From an uncultured Oscillospiraceae bacterium (GTDB taxonomy: Bacteria; Bacillota; Clostridia; Oscillospirales; Oscillospiraceae), in the NCBI GenBank assembly GCA_934597585.1, contig CAKTSA010000015.1, forward strand, positions 1-34,476: 34,476 bases of DNA, given 5' to 3'. Positions within the stretch are counted from its first letter, which is position 1; the number at the start of each line of letters is the position of its first letter. Positions 1 through 7,927 of the stretch are shown here, piece after piece. Under the pieces are notes generated by a model, which was not told the origin of the DNA, did no database searches, and saw only the letters and a program-made list of their open reading frames with translations. The translations under genes were made by a program, and so were the position numbers.

Positions 1-1284
1 GTCTCCGCCGCCAACGCCTGGTCCGACGGCAGCCTGAAGCGCACCATCGCCAAAAACGGCCTGGACAGCCGGGATGCCGCGCTGGCCAGCCGCATTGCCT
101 ACGGCGTCATTCAGAACCGCATGTATCTGGACTACTACATCAGTCTGTGGTGTACCCAGAAAGCGGAGCGGCTGGAGCCGCTGATCCTGAACATCCTGCG
201 GATCGGGGCCTATCAGATCCTATTCATGGATAAGATCCCTCACCGCGCCGCCGTCAACGAGGCGGTGGAGATGACCAAGCGCCATGGCCGTCCCCGCGCG
301 GCGGGTATGGTCAACGCGGTGCTGCGGAAATTTGTCACCAACTGGCTGGATATGCCGCCGCTGCCCCACGGCAGCACGGCGGATTATCTGTCCCTGCGCT
401 ACAGCCATCCCAAATGGCTGGTGACCCGATTGATCGACATTCTGGGCGCTGAGGAGGCGGAGCAGTATCTCCGCTGCAACAACGCCATCGTCCCTACCAC
501 CATTCAGACCAACACCATGCGGACCACTCCGGAGGCCCTGGAAAAGGAACTGCGCGCCACCGGCGCTGTGGTTGAGCCTCATCCGTGGATGGAGGGCTGC
601 TTTGAGGTCAGCGGCACCGGCGATCTGGAGCGGGTCAATGCTTTCCGACAGGGCCTTTTCACGGTGCAGGACGCCGCCGCCCGTCTGGTGGCCACTGTGG
701 CCGCGCCGCAGGAAACCGACCGGGTGCTGGATGTCTGCGCCGCCCCAGGCGGCAAGTCCTTTGCCCTGGCCATCGATATGCAGGACAGGGGAGACATCCT
801 CTCCTGCGACGTCCATCCCCACAAGCTGAAGCTGATCGAAAACGGCGCTGCCCGCCTGGGCCTCAAGTCCATCCGCACCGCCCTAGCCGACGGCCGTGAG
901 CGTCACGAAGCCTGGATCGGACAGGCGGATCTGGTGGTAGCCGACGTGCCGTGCTCCGGCCTTGGTATCATCCGCAAAAAGCCGGACATCCGCTACAAAA
1001 ACCCCAAGGAGCTGGCGAAGCTTCCGCAGGAGCAGCGGGCTATCTTGGAAAACGCCGCCTCCTACGTCCGTCCCGGCGGCACCCTGATCTATTCCACCTG
1101 CACCGTGCTGCCGGAGGAGAATCAGGAGGTGGTCACCTGGTTTTTGAAGGCCCACCCGGAGTTTCACCTGTCACCCTTTGTACTGCCCGCCCCCATCGGC
1201 GGCTGCGGCGGACACCTGACCCTGTGGCCCCAGCGCTGGGGCACCGACGGCTTCTATATCTGCCGCCTGGAAAAGCAAAAGTAA
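1..1284 (+). CDS. rsmB: 16S rRNA m5C967 methyltransferase RsmB, 5' end cut by window edge
   Basis: Transfers a methyl group from S-adenosylmethionine to a cytosine of 16S rRNA in the cytoplasm. The reading frame is open from base 1 with coding-like residues before the first in-window ATG at 121, so the true start lies upstream and the gene is partial. The N-terminal part is NusB-like. The methyltransferase part shows the AdoMet loop APGGKS, the Pro-Cys motif PCSGLGIIRKKPDIRY and the catalytic cysteine in YSTCT, both cysteines expected of RNA m5C methyltransferases. It ends 10 bases before the rlmN start, and rsmB-rlmN-stp-prkC-rsgA is a familiar Firmicutes order. The family is clear; the exact target base is taken from family knowledge. 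Confidence 0.95.
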   Translation, partial: VSAANAWSDGSLKRTIAKNGLDSRDAALASRIAYGVIQNRMYLDYYISLWCTQKAERLEPLILNILRIGAYQILFMDKIPHRAAVNEAVEMTKRHGRPRAAGMVNAVLRKFVTNWLDMPPLPHGSTADYLSLRYSHPKWLVTRLIDILGAEEAEQYLRCNNAIVPTTIQTNTMRTTPEALEKELRATGAVVEPHPWMEGCFEVSGTGDLERVNAFRQGLFTVQDAAARLVATVAAPQETDRVLDVCAAPGGKSFALAIDMQDRGDILSCDVHPHKLKLIENGAARLGLKSIRTALADGRERHEAWIGQADLVVADVPCSGLGIIRKKPDIRYKNPKELAKLPQEQRAILENAASYVRPGGTLIYSTCTVLPEENQEVVTWFLKAHPEFHLSPFVLPAPIGGCGGHLTLWPQRWGTDGFYICRLEKQK

Positions 1285-1294
1285 GGAATTGCCT

Positions 1295-2326
1295 ATGACA
1301 GATATCAAATCCCTGGACCTCCAGGAGATCACCCAGCTGCTGCGGGAGATGGGAGAGCCCGCCTTCCGCGGCAAACAGGTATTCACCTGGCTCCATCGCG
1401 GCGTCACCTCCTTTGAGGAAATGAGCGACCTCAGCAAGCCCCTGCGGCAAAAGCTGGCGGAGCGCTGCTATATCACGGCCCCCACTGTGGAGCGCAAGCA
1501 GGTGTCAAAGCACGACGGCACCGTAAAATACCTCTGGCGCCTCATGGACGGCAACTGCATTGAAACGGTGCTGATGCGCTATCACCACGGCAATACCGTG
1601 TGCATTTCCTCTCAGGTGGGCTGCCGCATGGGCTGCGCCTTCTGTGCCAGCACCATCGCCGGCAAGGTGCGGGACCTGACGCCCTCTGAAATATTAGACC
1701 AGGTGCTCTTCACCCAGCTGGACAGCGGCCTGTCCATCTCCAACATTGTGCTGATGGGCATCGGCGAGCCGCTGGACAACAAGGAGAATGTGCTGAAATT
1801 CCTGTCCCTGGTCAACAGTCCCAACGGCATGAACATCGGTATGCGGCATATCAGCCTGTCCACCTGCGGCATCGTGCCGCAGATCGACGCCCTGGCGGAG
1901 CTGAACCTGCAGCTGACGCTGTCGGTCTCCCTCCACGCGCCGGACAGTGAGACCCGCTCCCAAATCATGCCGGTCAACAGGGCCTATGATGTAGAGGAGC
2001 TCTTTGCCGCCTGTCACCGCTATTTCCAGAAGACGGGCCGCCGCATCAGCTTCGAGTATGCCATGATCGACGGCGTCAATGATCACGACTGGCAGGCCGA
2101 CCTGATCGCCCAGCGCATCAAGGGCATGCCGGGCCATGTGAATCTGATCCCGTTGAATGAGGTGACGGAGAGTCCCTTCAAGCCCAGCCGCCGCACAGCG
2201 GCATTCCAGAAGCGCCTGGAGTCCCACGGCATTACCGCCACGGTGCGGCGCAGCCTGGGCGGCGATATTGACGCGTCCTGCGGCCAGCTGCGCCGCAAGG
2301 CCATGGAGGAGGAAAAGAGAGCATGA
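1295..2326 (+). CDS. rlmN: Dual-specificity 23S rRNA/tRNA adenine-C2 methyltransferase RlmN (radical SAM)
   Basis: Radical-SAM enzyme that methylates C2 of an adenine in the 23S rRNA peptidyl-transferase centre (and of some tRNAs). The 4Fe-4S binding motif CRMGCAFC has its cysteines at about residues 110, 114 and 117. The cysteine seven residues before the cluster (VCISSQVGC) and the C-terminal cysteine in DIDASCGQ, about residue 329, match the two catalytic cysteines needed for RlmN chemistry, which makes RlmN much more likely than a generic radical-SAM protein. I chose the ATG at 1295 because AAGGA sits seven bases upstream; a TTG two codons earlier is too close to it. The stop overlaps the next start as ATGA, suggesting translational coupling. 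About 343 residues, normal for the family. Confidence 0.96.
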   Translation: MTDIKSLDLQEITQLLREMGEPAFRGKQVFTWLHRGVTSFEEMSDLSKPLRQKLAERCYITAPTVERKQVSKHDGTVKYLWRLMDGNCIETVLMRYHHGNTVCISSQVGCRMGCAFCASTIAGKVRDLTPSEILDQVLFTQLDSGLSISNIVLMGIGEPLDNKENVLKFLSLVNSPNGMNIGMRHISLSTCGIVPQIDALAELNLQLTLSVSLHAPDSETRSQIMPVNRAYDVEELFAACHRYFQKTGRRISFEYAMIDGVNDHDWQADLIAQRIKGMPGHVNLIPLNEVTESPFKPSRRTAAFQKRLESHGITATVRRSLGGDIDASCGQLRRKAMEEEKRA

Positions 2327-3054
2327 GGATCTGGGGCATCACCGATACCGGTCTGGTCCGGCGTGAGAATCAGGATTCCTACGCCACCGCCGTACTGGCG
2401 GACTGCACCGTCGCGGTCGTGTGTGACGGTATGGGCGGCACCAACGGCGGCCATACCGCCAGCTGTGTCGCCGTGGATACGCTGCTGCAGGAGCTGGAAG
2501 CTTCCTTGAAGCCCGGCCTGGACTGGCCGCAGATCAAGGATGCGGCCCGCAGCGCCATCGCCCGGGCCAATCAGGCCATCCGCCAGCGGGCGGCCGAGGA
2601 TGAGAGCCTGTCCCGCATGGGCACCACTCTGGTCTGCGCCATTTGTCGGGACGCCGAGGCGGAGGTTTTCAATGTGGGCGACAGCCGCGGCTATCTCATC
2701 ACTGACGAGGGGATCCGCCAGGTGACCCGCGACCACTCTGTGGTGGAAAACATGGTGGAGCGGGGCGACATTACACCTGCTCAGGCCCGCCGTCACCCCA
2801 GCCGGAACCTGATCACCCGCGCCCTGGGCCCTGACCCCCAGGTGGAGGTGGACAGCTTCCGTGTCCCGTGGCAGCAGGGGGATTTTCTTCTGCTGTGTAC
2901 CGACGGACTGGTCAATACCGTTACCGATCAGGAGATGCTGTTTGAGGTCAAGCACGAAAGCGACCTGGACAGCTGCCTGGACCGCCTGATGGCCAAGGCC
3001 AAGGAGCAGGGAGCACCGGACAACGTAACGGTGGTCCTGCTGCAAAATCTATGA
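2323..3054 (+). CDS. stp: PP2C-family protein Ser/Thr phosphatase (Stp/PrpC)
   Basis: Metal-dependent phosphatase that removes phosphate from targets of the neighbouring PASTA kinase. It carries the PP2C motifs in order: RRENQDSY near the N terminus, the metal-binding CDGMGG, GTTLV, VGDSRGYLI, RDHSVVENMVERGDI, CTDGLVNTVTDQE and the C-terminal metal site GAPDNVTVV. At 243 residues it is a bare catalytic domain without a membrane anchor, as usual for bacterial Stp. The ATG overlaps the rlmN stop by four bases and GGAGG lies upstream. The kinase gene follows after 16 bases, the standard phosphatase-kinase pair of Gram-positive bacteria. Confidence 0.95.
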   Translation: MRIWGITDTGLVRRENQDSYATAVLADCTVAVVCDGMGGTNGGHTASCVAVDTLLQELEASLKPGLDWPQIKDAARSAIARANQAIRQRAAEDESLSRMGTTLVCAICRDAEAEVFNVGDSRGYLITDEGIRQVTRDHSVVENMVERGDITPAQARRHPSRNLITRALGPDPQVEVDSFRVPWQQGDFLLLCTDGLVNTVTDQEMLFEVKHESDLDSCLDRLMAKAKEQGAPDNVTVVLLQNL

Positions 3055-3070
3055 AAGGAGATGACCACAG

Positions 3071-5014
3071 ATGGATCAGTACATTGGAAAAATGCTGGAT
3101 AACCGCTATGAACTGCTGGAGCTCATCGGCACCGGTGGTATGGCAAATGTGTATAAGGCCAAGTGTCATCGCCTTAACCGGCTTGTGGCCATCAAAATAC
3201 TGAAGAGCGAGCTGGCGGAGAACGCCGAGTTCCGCCGCCGCTTCCGGGACGAATCCCTGGCCGTCGCTCAGCTGAGCCACGCCAATATCGTCTCAATCTA
3301 CGATGTTTCCAGCTCCCAGGGCATCGACTACATCGTCATGGAGCTGATCGATGGCATCACCCTGAAGCAGTATATGGAGCGCCGCGGCCATATGGACTGG
3401 CGGGAGGCGCTGCATTTCATCACCCAGATCATGCGTGGTCTCAGCCACGCCCACAGCCGCGGCATCATCCACCGGGATATCAAGCCCCAGAACATCATGG
3501 TCCTGCGGGATGGCAGCGTCAAGGTGGCCGATTTCGGTATCGCCTGTTTGGCTGACGCCCACCAGACCCTGGCCCAGGAGGCCCTGGGCAGCGTCCACTA
3601 TATCTCCCCCGAACAGGCCAAGGGCGATCGACTGGACGCCCGCAGTGATATCTACAGCGCCGGCGTAGTCCTGTACGAAATGCTCACTGGCCGCCTGCCC
3701 TTCGAGGGCAACAGCGCTGTCTCCGTGGCCATCCAGCACCTCAGCAGCGTACCCCTCAGTCCCCGCGAGATCAATCCCGATATCCCGGAGGCCCTGGAGT
3801 TGATCTGCATGAAGGCCATGAGCGCGGACCTCACCAAGCGCTACCAGAGCGCCGACGCCATGCTGGCGGATCTGGAAAAATTCCACAAGGACCCCTCTGT
3901 GGATATGGATTATATCCGCACCGAGCTGGCGGCGGACGTAGACAGCCAGCCCACAAGCCCCATTCCTGTGCAGAAGGTGGCCGCTGCTGTGCGGAAGCGC
4001 AAGGCAGAAGAGGACGATTACGACGACGATGACGACGGCACAACGCTCTTTGACGACATCCGCGGCAACAAGAAGCTGCTCATTCTGCTGGCAGCCGGTC
4101 TGGCCGCGATCATCCTGATTTTTGTGCTGATCTTCGCCGGCTTCGGCGGGGGAGGCAAGGATAAGGCCTATAAGGTCCCCAATGTTCTGGGCTATACCGT
4201 CGAGGAGGCTGGCCAGCTGGAGGGGATCAAGGATATCTTCACCATCGAGGTGGTGGGTACCCTCAATGACGAGCACTACCAGCCCGGTCAGATCGTGCAG
4301 CAGGACCCCGCCGCGGACGTGGAGCGCTACAGCAATCTGGTCATCCAGGTCTATGTCTGCGCCGAGCGGCAGGAGGTCACAATGCCCGACCTGCTGGGCA
4401 ACGTGTACCAGACCGCAAAAATGAAGCTGCAGCAGTATGACCTGAACCTGAAGGTGGACTGGAACGAGGCGTTTTCCGATGAGTTCCCCGCCGGCCAGGT
4501 CATGGCCACCGATCCGGTCAGAGGTACCACCCTGAAAAAGGGTGACAGCATTATGCTGACCCTCAGCAAGGGCCCGGAGAAGATCACCGTGATCTCCTTC
4601 CTGGATATGAGCTATACCCAGGCCAAGGCCGAGGCGGAGAAGCTGGGCCTGAAGGTGGGCACACCGGAATACCGCTCCTTCTCTCCCTTTGCCAGCATTG
4701 GCGATGTGATCGGCCAGAGCATTGAAGTCGGCACTGAGGTCCAGGGCGGCACAGAGATTATTTTCACCGTCTACGGTACGGCCGGTGAGCAGTCCAAAAC
4801 CGTCCGCGTTCAGTTCCTGGTACCGGATGAGGTGAGCGGTGAGGATACCATCCGCGTGGAGTTCATCATGGATGACATCGTGGTGGATACCGCCATCTAC
4901 AGCGGCTCTGACGCTACAGTCTCCTATGATTTCGAGGGAAAACCAGGCACGGCGTCCACAGTCTATGCCCGCATCAACGGCATCGCGACCGCTTCGCAGG
5001 TGATCAGCTTTTGA
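3071..5014 (+). CDS. prkC: Membrane Ser/Thr protein kinase with extracellular PASTA repeats (PrkC/StkP type)
   Basis: Receptor-like kinase sensing peptidoglycan or muropeptides outside the cell and phosphorylating cytoplasmic proteins. The N-terminal Hanks-type kinase domain (about residues 12-270) shows the glycine loop IGTGGMANVYKA, Lys42 in VAIKILK, the catalytic HRDIKPQN (Asp136) and DFG at 154-156. A highly acidic juxtamembrane run of Asp/Glu residues (about 315-325) precedes one transmembrane helix (about 337-358). Three PASTA repeats follow, starting near VPNVLGYT, MPDLLGN and ISFLDMS, and then an extra beta-rich C-terminal domain of roughly 85 residues. AAAGGAG lies ten bases before the ATG. 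The stop overlaps the next gene's TTG start. Length 647, typical. Confidence 0.96.
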   Translation: MDQYIGKMLDNRYELLELIGTGGMANVYKAKCHRLNRLVAIKILKSELAENAEFRRRFRDESLAVAQLSHANIVSIYDVSSSQGIDYIVMELIDGITLKQYMERRGHMDWREALHFITQIMRGLSHAHSRGIIHRDIKPQNIMVLRDGSVKVADFGIACLADAHQTLAQEALGSVHYISPEQAKGDRLDARSDIYSAGVVLYEMLTGRLPFEGNSAVSVAIQHLSSVPLSPREINPDIPEALELICMKAMSADLTKRYQSADAMLADLEKFHKDPSVDMDYIRTELAADVDSQPTSPIPVQKVAAAVRKRKAEEDDYDDDDDGTTLFDDIRGNKKLLILLAAGLAAIILIFVLIFAGFGGGGKDKAYKVPNVLGYTVEEAGQLEGIKDIFTIEVVGTLNDEHYQPGQIVQQDPAADVERYSNLVIQVYVCAERQEVTMPDLLGNVYQTAKMKLQQYDLNLKVDWNEAFSDEFPAGQVMATDPVRGTTLKKGDSIMLTLSKGPEKITVISFLDMSYTQAKAEAEKLGLKVGTPEYRSFSPFASIGDVIGQSIEVGTEVQGGTEIIFTVYGTAGEQSKTVRVQFLVPDEVSGEDTIRVEFIMDDIVVDTAIYSGSDATVSYDFEGKPGTASTVYARINGIATASQVISF

Positions 5015-5895
5015 GCCGGGGCAGAATTGAGAAAGCCCTCAGCGGCTTCTATTATGTGAATACCGGCAGCGATCTGGTGCAGTGCCGCGCCCGGGGCAAG
5101 TTCCGCAAGGAGGGCATGAATCCCCTGGTGGGCGATTGGGTAGAGATCCAGGAGCTGGGCGGGGGAGAAGGGGTCGTCCAGGCCATCGAGCCCCGCACCA
5201 GCCAGTTCCAGCGGCCCGCCGCCGCCAATGTGGATCAGCTTGTGGTCATCGCCTCCACCGCCATTCCGGTGACGGATCCCTACCTCATTGACCGTATCAG
5301 CGCCATTGCCACCCTGAAGGGCTGCCAGGTGCTGGTGGTGCTGAACAAGTGCGATCTGGATCGTGCCGACGAGCTGTACGACATCTACAGCGCCTCCGCC
5401 ATCCCCGTGCTGCGGGCCAGCGCCGCTACCGGTGAGGGAATACCGGAACTGTATCAGGCCCTGCGCGGTAAGCTGAGCGTCCTCACCGGTAACTCCGGCG
5501 TGGGAAAATCCAGCCTGCTGAACGCTCTGGCTCCTCATTTTGACCTGCCGGTAGGCGAGGTCAGCAAGGCCCTGGGCCGCGGCCGCCATACCACCCGCCA
5601 CGTGGAGCTGTTTCCCCTGGACGACGCCACCTATGTCATCGACACCCCCGGCTTTTCCTCCTTCGATGCTCAGTCCCTGGAGTGGGAGCTGAAGCAGCAC
5701 CTGCCGGAGACCTTTCCGGAGTTCGCCCCGTACCTGGACAGCTGCCGCTTTACCGGCTGCCAGCATGTGAAGGAAAAGGGCTGCGCCGTGCTGCAGGCGG
5801 TGAAGGACGGCAAGATCCCGGCCAGCCGCCACCGAAGCTATGTACGCCTTTACGAGGAGTTGAAGCCCCTGAAGGAATGGGAGCAAACGAAATAA
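5011..5895 (+). CDS. rsgA: Ribosome small-subunit-dependent GTPase RsgA (YloQ)
   Basis: Circularly permuted GTPase that checks late 30S subunit maturation. An OB-fold occupies the first 70 or so residues. The GTPase motifs appear in permuted order: G4 as NKCDLD, then G1 as GNSGVGKSSLLN, then G3 as DTPGF. The C-terminal zinc site is formed by the Cys/His set in CRFTGCQHVKEKGC. The start is TTG at 5011, overlapping the kinase stop. It is supported by the family-typical N terminus GRIEKALSGFYYV and by the absence of a better in-frame ATG; coupling to prkC translation is likely. Length 294. In many Firmicutes rpe and thiN come next; here a terminator follows instead. Confidence 0.95.
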   Translation: MSRGRIEKALSGFYYVNTGSDLVQCRARGKFRKEGMNPLVGDWVEIQELGGGEGVVQAIEPRTSQFQRPAAANVDQLVVIASTAIPVTDPYLIDRISAIATLKGCQVLVVLNKCDLDRADELYDIYSASAIPVLRASAATGEGIPELYQALRGKLSVLTGNSGVGKSSLLNALAPHFDLPVGEVSKALGRGRHTTRHVELFPLDDATYVIDTPGFSSFDAQSLEWELKQHLPETFPEFAPYLDSCRFTGCQHVKEKGCAVLQAVKDGKIPASRHRSYVRLYEELKPLKEWEQTK

Positions 5896-5898
5896 GCA

Positions 5899-5942
5899 AA
5901 CAGGGAGCGCGGCCTGTCGCCGCGCTTCCTGTTGTTTTTCTT
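5899..5942 (+). terminator. Intrinsic terminator closing the rsmB-rsgA cluster
   Basis: A 15-bp stem (5899-5913 with 5919-5933, one G-T pair, loop CTGTC) is followed by GTTTTTC TT. It lies four bases after the rsgA stop and separates it from the next promoter. Confidence 0.9.
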
Positions 5943-5969
5943 GCGCCGCCAGGAAAAAGGTGGTATACT
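5941..5969 (+). promoter_or_regulatory. Sigma-A-type promoter for the kinase/cmk-like/FTR-like operon
   Basis: TTGCGC, 17 bases, TATACT. It follows immediately after the rsgA terminator and lies about 45 bases before the start at 6015. The -10 box is strong, the -35 box weak. Confidence 0.6.
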
Positions 5970-6014
5970 ATAAGATAATCAAAATGTAACCAAGTCCCGA
6001 AAGGAGCACGTTTC

Positions 6015-6941
6015 ATGCGAGTTATCGACCTGGAAAACATCAACAACGCCATGCGGAACGAGACCCAGTTCGTCCTGCGCTGCGAGGAGGTCTTTCATGA
6101 TAAGATCAGCGCTGCGGCCGCTGCCATCCTCTCTACCCGGCAGGAGCGCCCCGTGGTGGCGCTGACCGGTCCCTCCGGCTCCGGCAAGACCACCACTGCC
6201 CTGCGGCTGGAGGACTATCTGAAGAACCTGGGCGTCAAGGTCTGCGTGATCCATATGGACAACTTCTTTCTGCCGCTGGACCGCCGTCCCCCTGAACTGA
6301 CCGACTGGGAGTCCCCCTACTGCGTGGACGTGGACAGCCTGATCGGCTGCATCAGCCAGCTGATGGACGGCAAAGAGGTGGAGATTCCCTGGTACGATTT
6401 CAAGAGCGGTACCACCGGCGGTTATACCAAGATGCAGGGCTATACCGACGCTGTCATCATTGCCGAGGGCATCCACATGCTCAATCCCCTGATCTTTGAT
6501 AAGATCCGCGGCGTCGCCAACGGCGTCTACGTGGCGCCCCGCACCCGTATCATCACCAACGACGACAAGATCGTCCGCCCGGAGCAGCTGCGTGTGGCCC
6601 GCCGCATGATCCGCGACTACAACACCCGCGGCCACAGCATCGCGGAAACGGTGGAGCGCTCCGAGAGCGTGGACCGTGGCGAGATCAACTATATCCAGCC
6701 CTATAAGGGCAACGCCGCTATCCATATTGACACCTTCCACGACTACGAGCCCTGCATCCTGGCCAAATATCTCAACGAGATCCCCTGCTTCCGCCAGGAG
6801 ATGACGCCGGAATTCCTGGAGTCTCACGGTCTCACCGATCTGATGAAGGTGGTCCGCGGCGTTCCGCCGCTGCACTGTCCCTATGTGCCCCACAATTCCC
6901 TGGTGCGCGAATTTGTGGGCGGCAGCTGCTATGAATATTGA
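6015..6941 (+). CDS. Uridine-kinase-like P-loop nucleoside kinase
   Basis: Probably phosphorylates a nucleoside such as uridine or cytidine, or a related small molecule. The P-loop ALTGPSGSGKTTTALRLEDYL (Walker A GPSGSGKTT) is near residue 55. It is followed by the uridine-kinase/phosphoribulokinase signature MDNFFLPLDRR (substrate Asp) and by DAVIIAEGIHML (Walker-B-like strand). At 308 residues it is about 100 longer than Udk, with an N-terminal segment of about 45 residues before the P-loop and a C-terminal extension ending in a Cys-containing tail. Such longer uridine-kinase-family proteins are common in Clostridia. RBS AAAGGAG is 8 bases upstream of the ATG. The next two genes follow in the same direction without a terminator. 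The exact substrate cannot be read from the sequence. Confidence 0.8.
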   Translation: MRVIDLENINNAMRNETQFVLRCEEVFHDKISAAAAAILSTRQERPVVALTGPSGSGKTTTALRLEDYLKNLGVKVCVIHMDNFFLPLDRRPPELTDWESPYCVDVDSLIGCISQLMDGKEVEIPWYDFKSGTTGGYTKMQGYTDAVIIAEGIHMLNPLIFDKIRGVANGVYVAPRTRIITNDDKIVRPEQLRVARRMIRDYNTRGHSIAETVERSESVDRGEINYIQPYKGNAAIHIDTFHDYEPCILAKYLNEIPCFRQEMTPEFLESHGLTDLMKVVRGVPPLHCPYVPHNSLVREFVGGSCYEY

Positions 6942-6966
6942 TCACAATTCTGAAGGAGTGATTTCC

Positions 6967-7581
6967 ATGATTATTACCATCAGCCGTGAATTTGGCAGTG
7001 GTGGCCGTGAGCTGGGCAAGCGCCTGGCAGAGGCCCTGCACATTCCCTGCTATGACCACCAGATCATCGAGATGATCGCCAAGGAGAACGGCCTGAACGC
7101 CGACTATGTGGCCAACGTGGGGGAGAAGTGCATCGAAGCCGCCTATCCCATGACCATCGGCCACCGTCTGGCCATGATGCCCGTCACCGTGATGGATCAG
7201 CCCATTCGCGTGGCGGTGGCCCAGCGGCAGCTGCTGGAGAAGTTCGCCCAGCAGGGTGACTGCGTCATCGTGGGCCGCTGCGCCGACGTGATCCTGAAGG
7301 ACTACCATCCCCTGAACCTCTTCGTCTATGCCGACATGGACGCCAAGGTGGAGCGCTGCATGAAGCGCGCCCCGGAGGGTGAGCACCTGACCCGCTCCGA
7401 GATGGAGAAGGCGATCCGCCGCATTGACAAGGAGCGTGCCCAGAACCACCTGATGTACGCCGACACCAAGTGGGGCAATAAGGAGTCCTATCACCTGTGC
7501 GTCAACACCACCCACCGTGAGATCAAGCAGCTGGTTCCTGCGCTGGCCCAGTTCTGTAAGGACTGGTTTGCCGCCGAGTGA
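6967..7581 (+). CDS. Cytidylate-kinase-like family protein (AAA_26 type)
   Basis: P-loop protein of the cytidylate-kinase-like group, seen in many anaerobic Firmicutes with no firmly settled substrate. The N terminus MIITISREFGSGGRELGKRL has the group's atypical P-loop (GSGGRELG, in place of the GxxxxGKS/T of ordinary kinases). A helical section follows and then CVIVGRCADVIL, the usual second strand. I place the start at ATG 6967 because GAAGGAG sits eight bases upstream and the product then begins exactly at the conserved MIITISREFG; an earlier in-frame ATG would overlap the preceding gene and add unrelated residues. It encodes 204 residues and lies 25 bases after the nucleoside kinase, so the two may act in a shared nucleotide pathway (inference). 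Confidence 0.8.
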   Translation: MIITISREFGSGGRELGKRLAEALHIPCYDHQIIEMIAKENGLNADYVANVGEKCIEAAYPMTIGHRLAMMPVTVMDQPIRVAVAQRQLLEKFAQQGDCVIVGRCADVILKDYHPLNLFVYADMDAKVERCMKRAPEGEHLTRSEMEKAIRRIDKERAQNHLMYADTKWGNKESYHLCVNTTHREIKQLVPALAQFCKDWFAAE

Positions 7582-7607
7582 ACTGACTGACACAAAGGAG
7601 AACTGTT

Positions 7608-7805
7608 GTGAAGATCCGCTTCAACGACGACCCCAAGGTGGTGGAATCCATCCGCGAGGGTCTGCGGCGCAAGGATGGCTACTGTCCCTGCCGCCTGCAG
7701 CGAACGCCGGAGAATATCTGCATGTGCCAGGAGTTCCGGGATCAGATCGCCGACCCCAATTTTGAGGGCTACTGTCACTGCCGTCTCTACTACAAGGAAA
7801 AATAG
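7608..7805 (+). CDS. Small ferredoxin-thioredoxin-reductase catalytic-chain-like protein
   Basis: A 65-residue protein with three CxC pairs: CPC at residues 26-28, CMC at 38-40 and CHC at 56-58, followed by RLYYKE. This is the cysteine pattern of the FTR catalytic beta chain, which binds a 4Fe-4S cluster next to a redox-active disulfide. In plant and cyanobacterial FTR the spacing is CPC-X16-CPC-X8-CHC; here it is X9 and X15, so the outer pairs keep the same separation and the middle pair is shifted. The start is GTG with AAAGGAG seven bases upstream. No FTR variable chain or thioredoxin gene is adjacent, so the protein may work alone or with distant partners. Redox function is inferred from the motif. 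Confidence 0.78.
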   Translation: MKIRFNDDPKVVESIREGLRRKDGYCPCRLQRTPENICMCQEFRDQIADPNFEGYCHCRLYYKEK

Positions 7806-7808
7806 CAG

Positions 7809-7840
7809 GAAAGCCTCCGCTGCGGCGGAGGCTTTCTTCT
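7809..7840 (+). terminator. Intrinsic terminator after the FTR-like gene
   Basis: A perfect 12-bp stem GAAAGCCTCCGC / GCGGAGGCTTTC (7809-7820 and 7825-7836) with a 4-base loop is followed by TTCT. It starts a few bases after the stop. Confidence 0.85.
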
Positions 7841-7854
7841 GCGCTAAAAATAAG

Positions 7855-7895
7855 GAAAGGATCGCCGTCCGCTTATTGCGAACGGCGATCCTTTT
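7855..7895 (-). terminator. Intrinsic terminator for the CstA-family gene
   Basis: A stem of about 13 bp, arms AAAGGATCGCCGT and ACGGCGATCCTTT, sits 30-70 bases beyond the minus-strand stop. Read on the minus strand it is followed by TTCCTTATTTTT. It stands back-to-back with the + strand terminator at 7809-7840, as expected for convergent operons. Confidence 0.75.
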
Positions 7896-7927
7896 ACCGG
7901 GAAACAATGTAAAATTGGAAACCAGGG

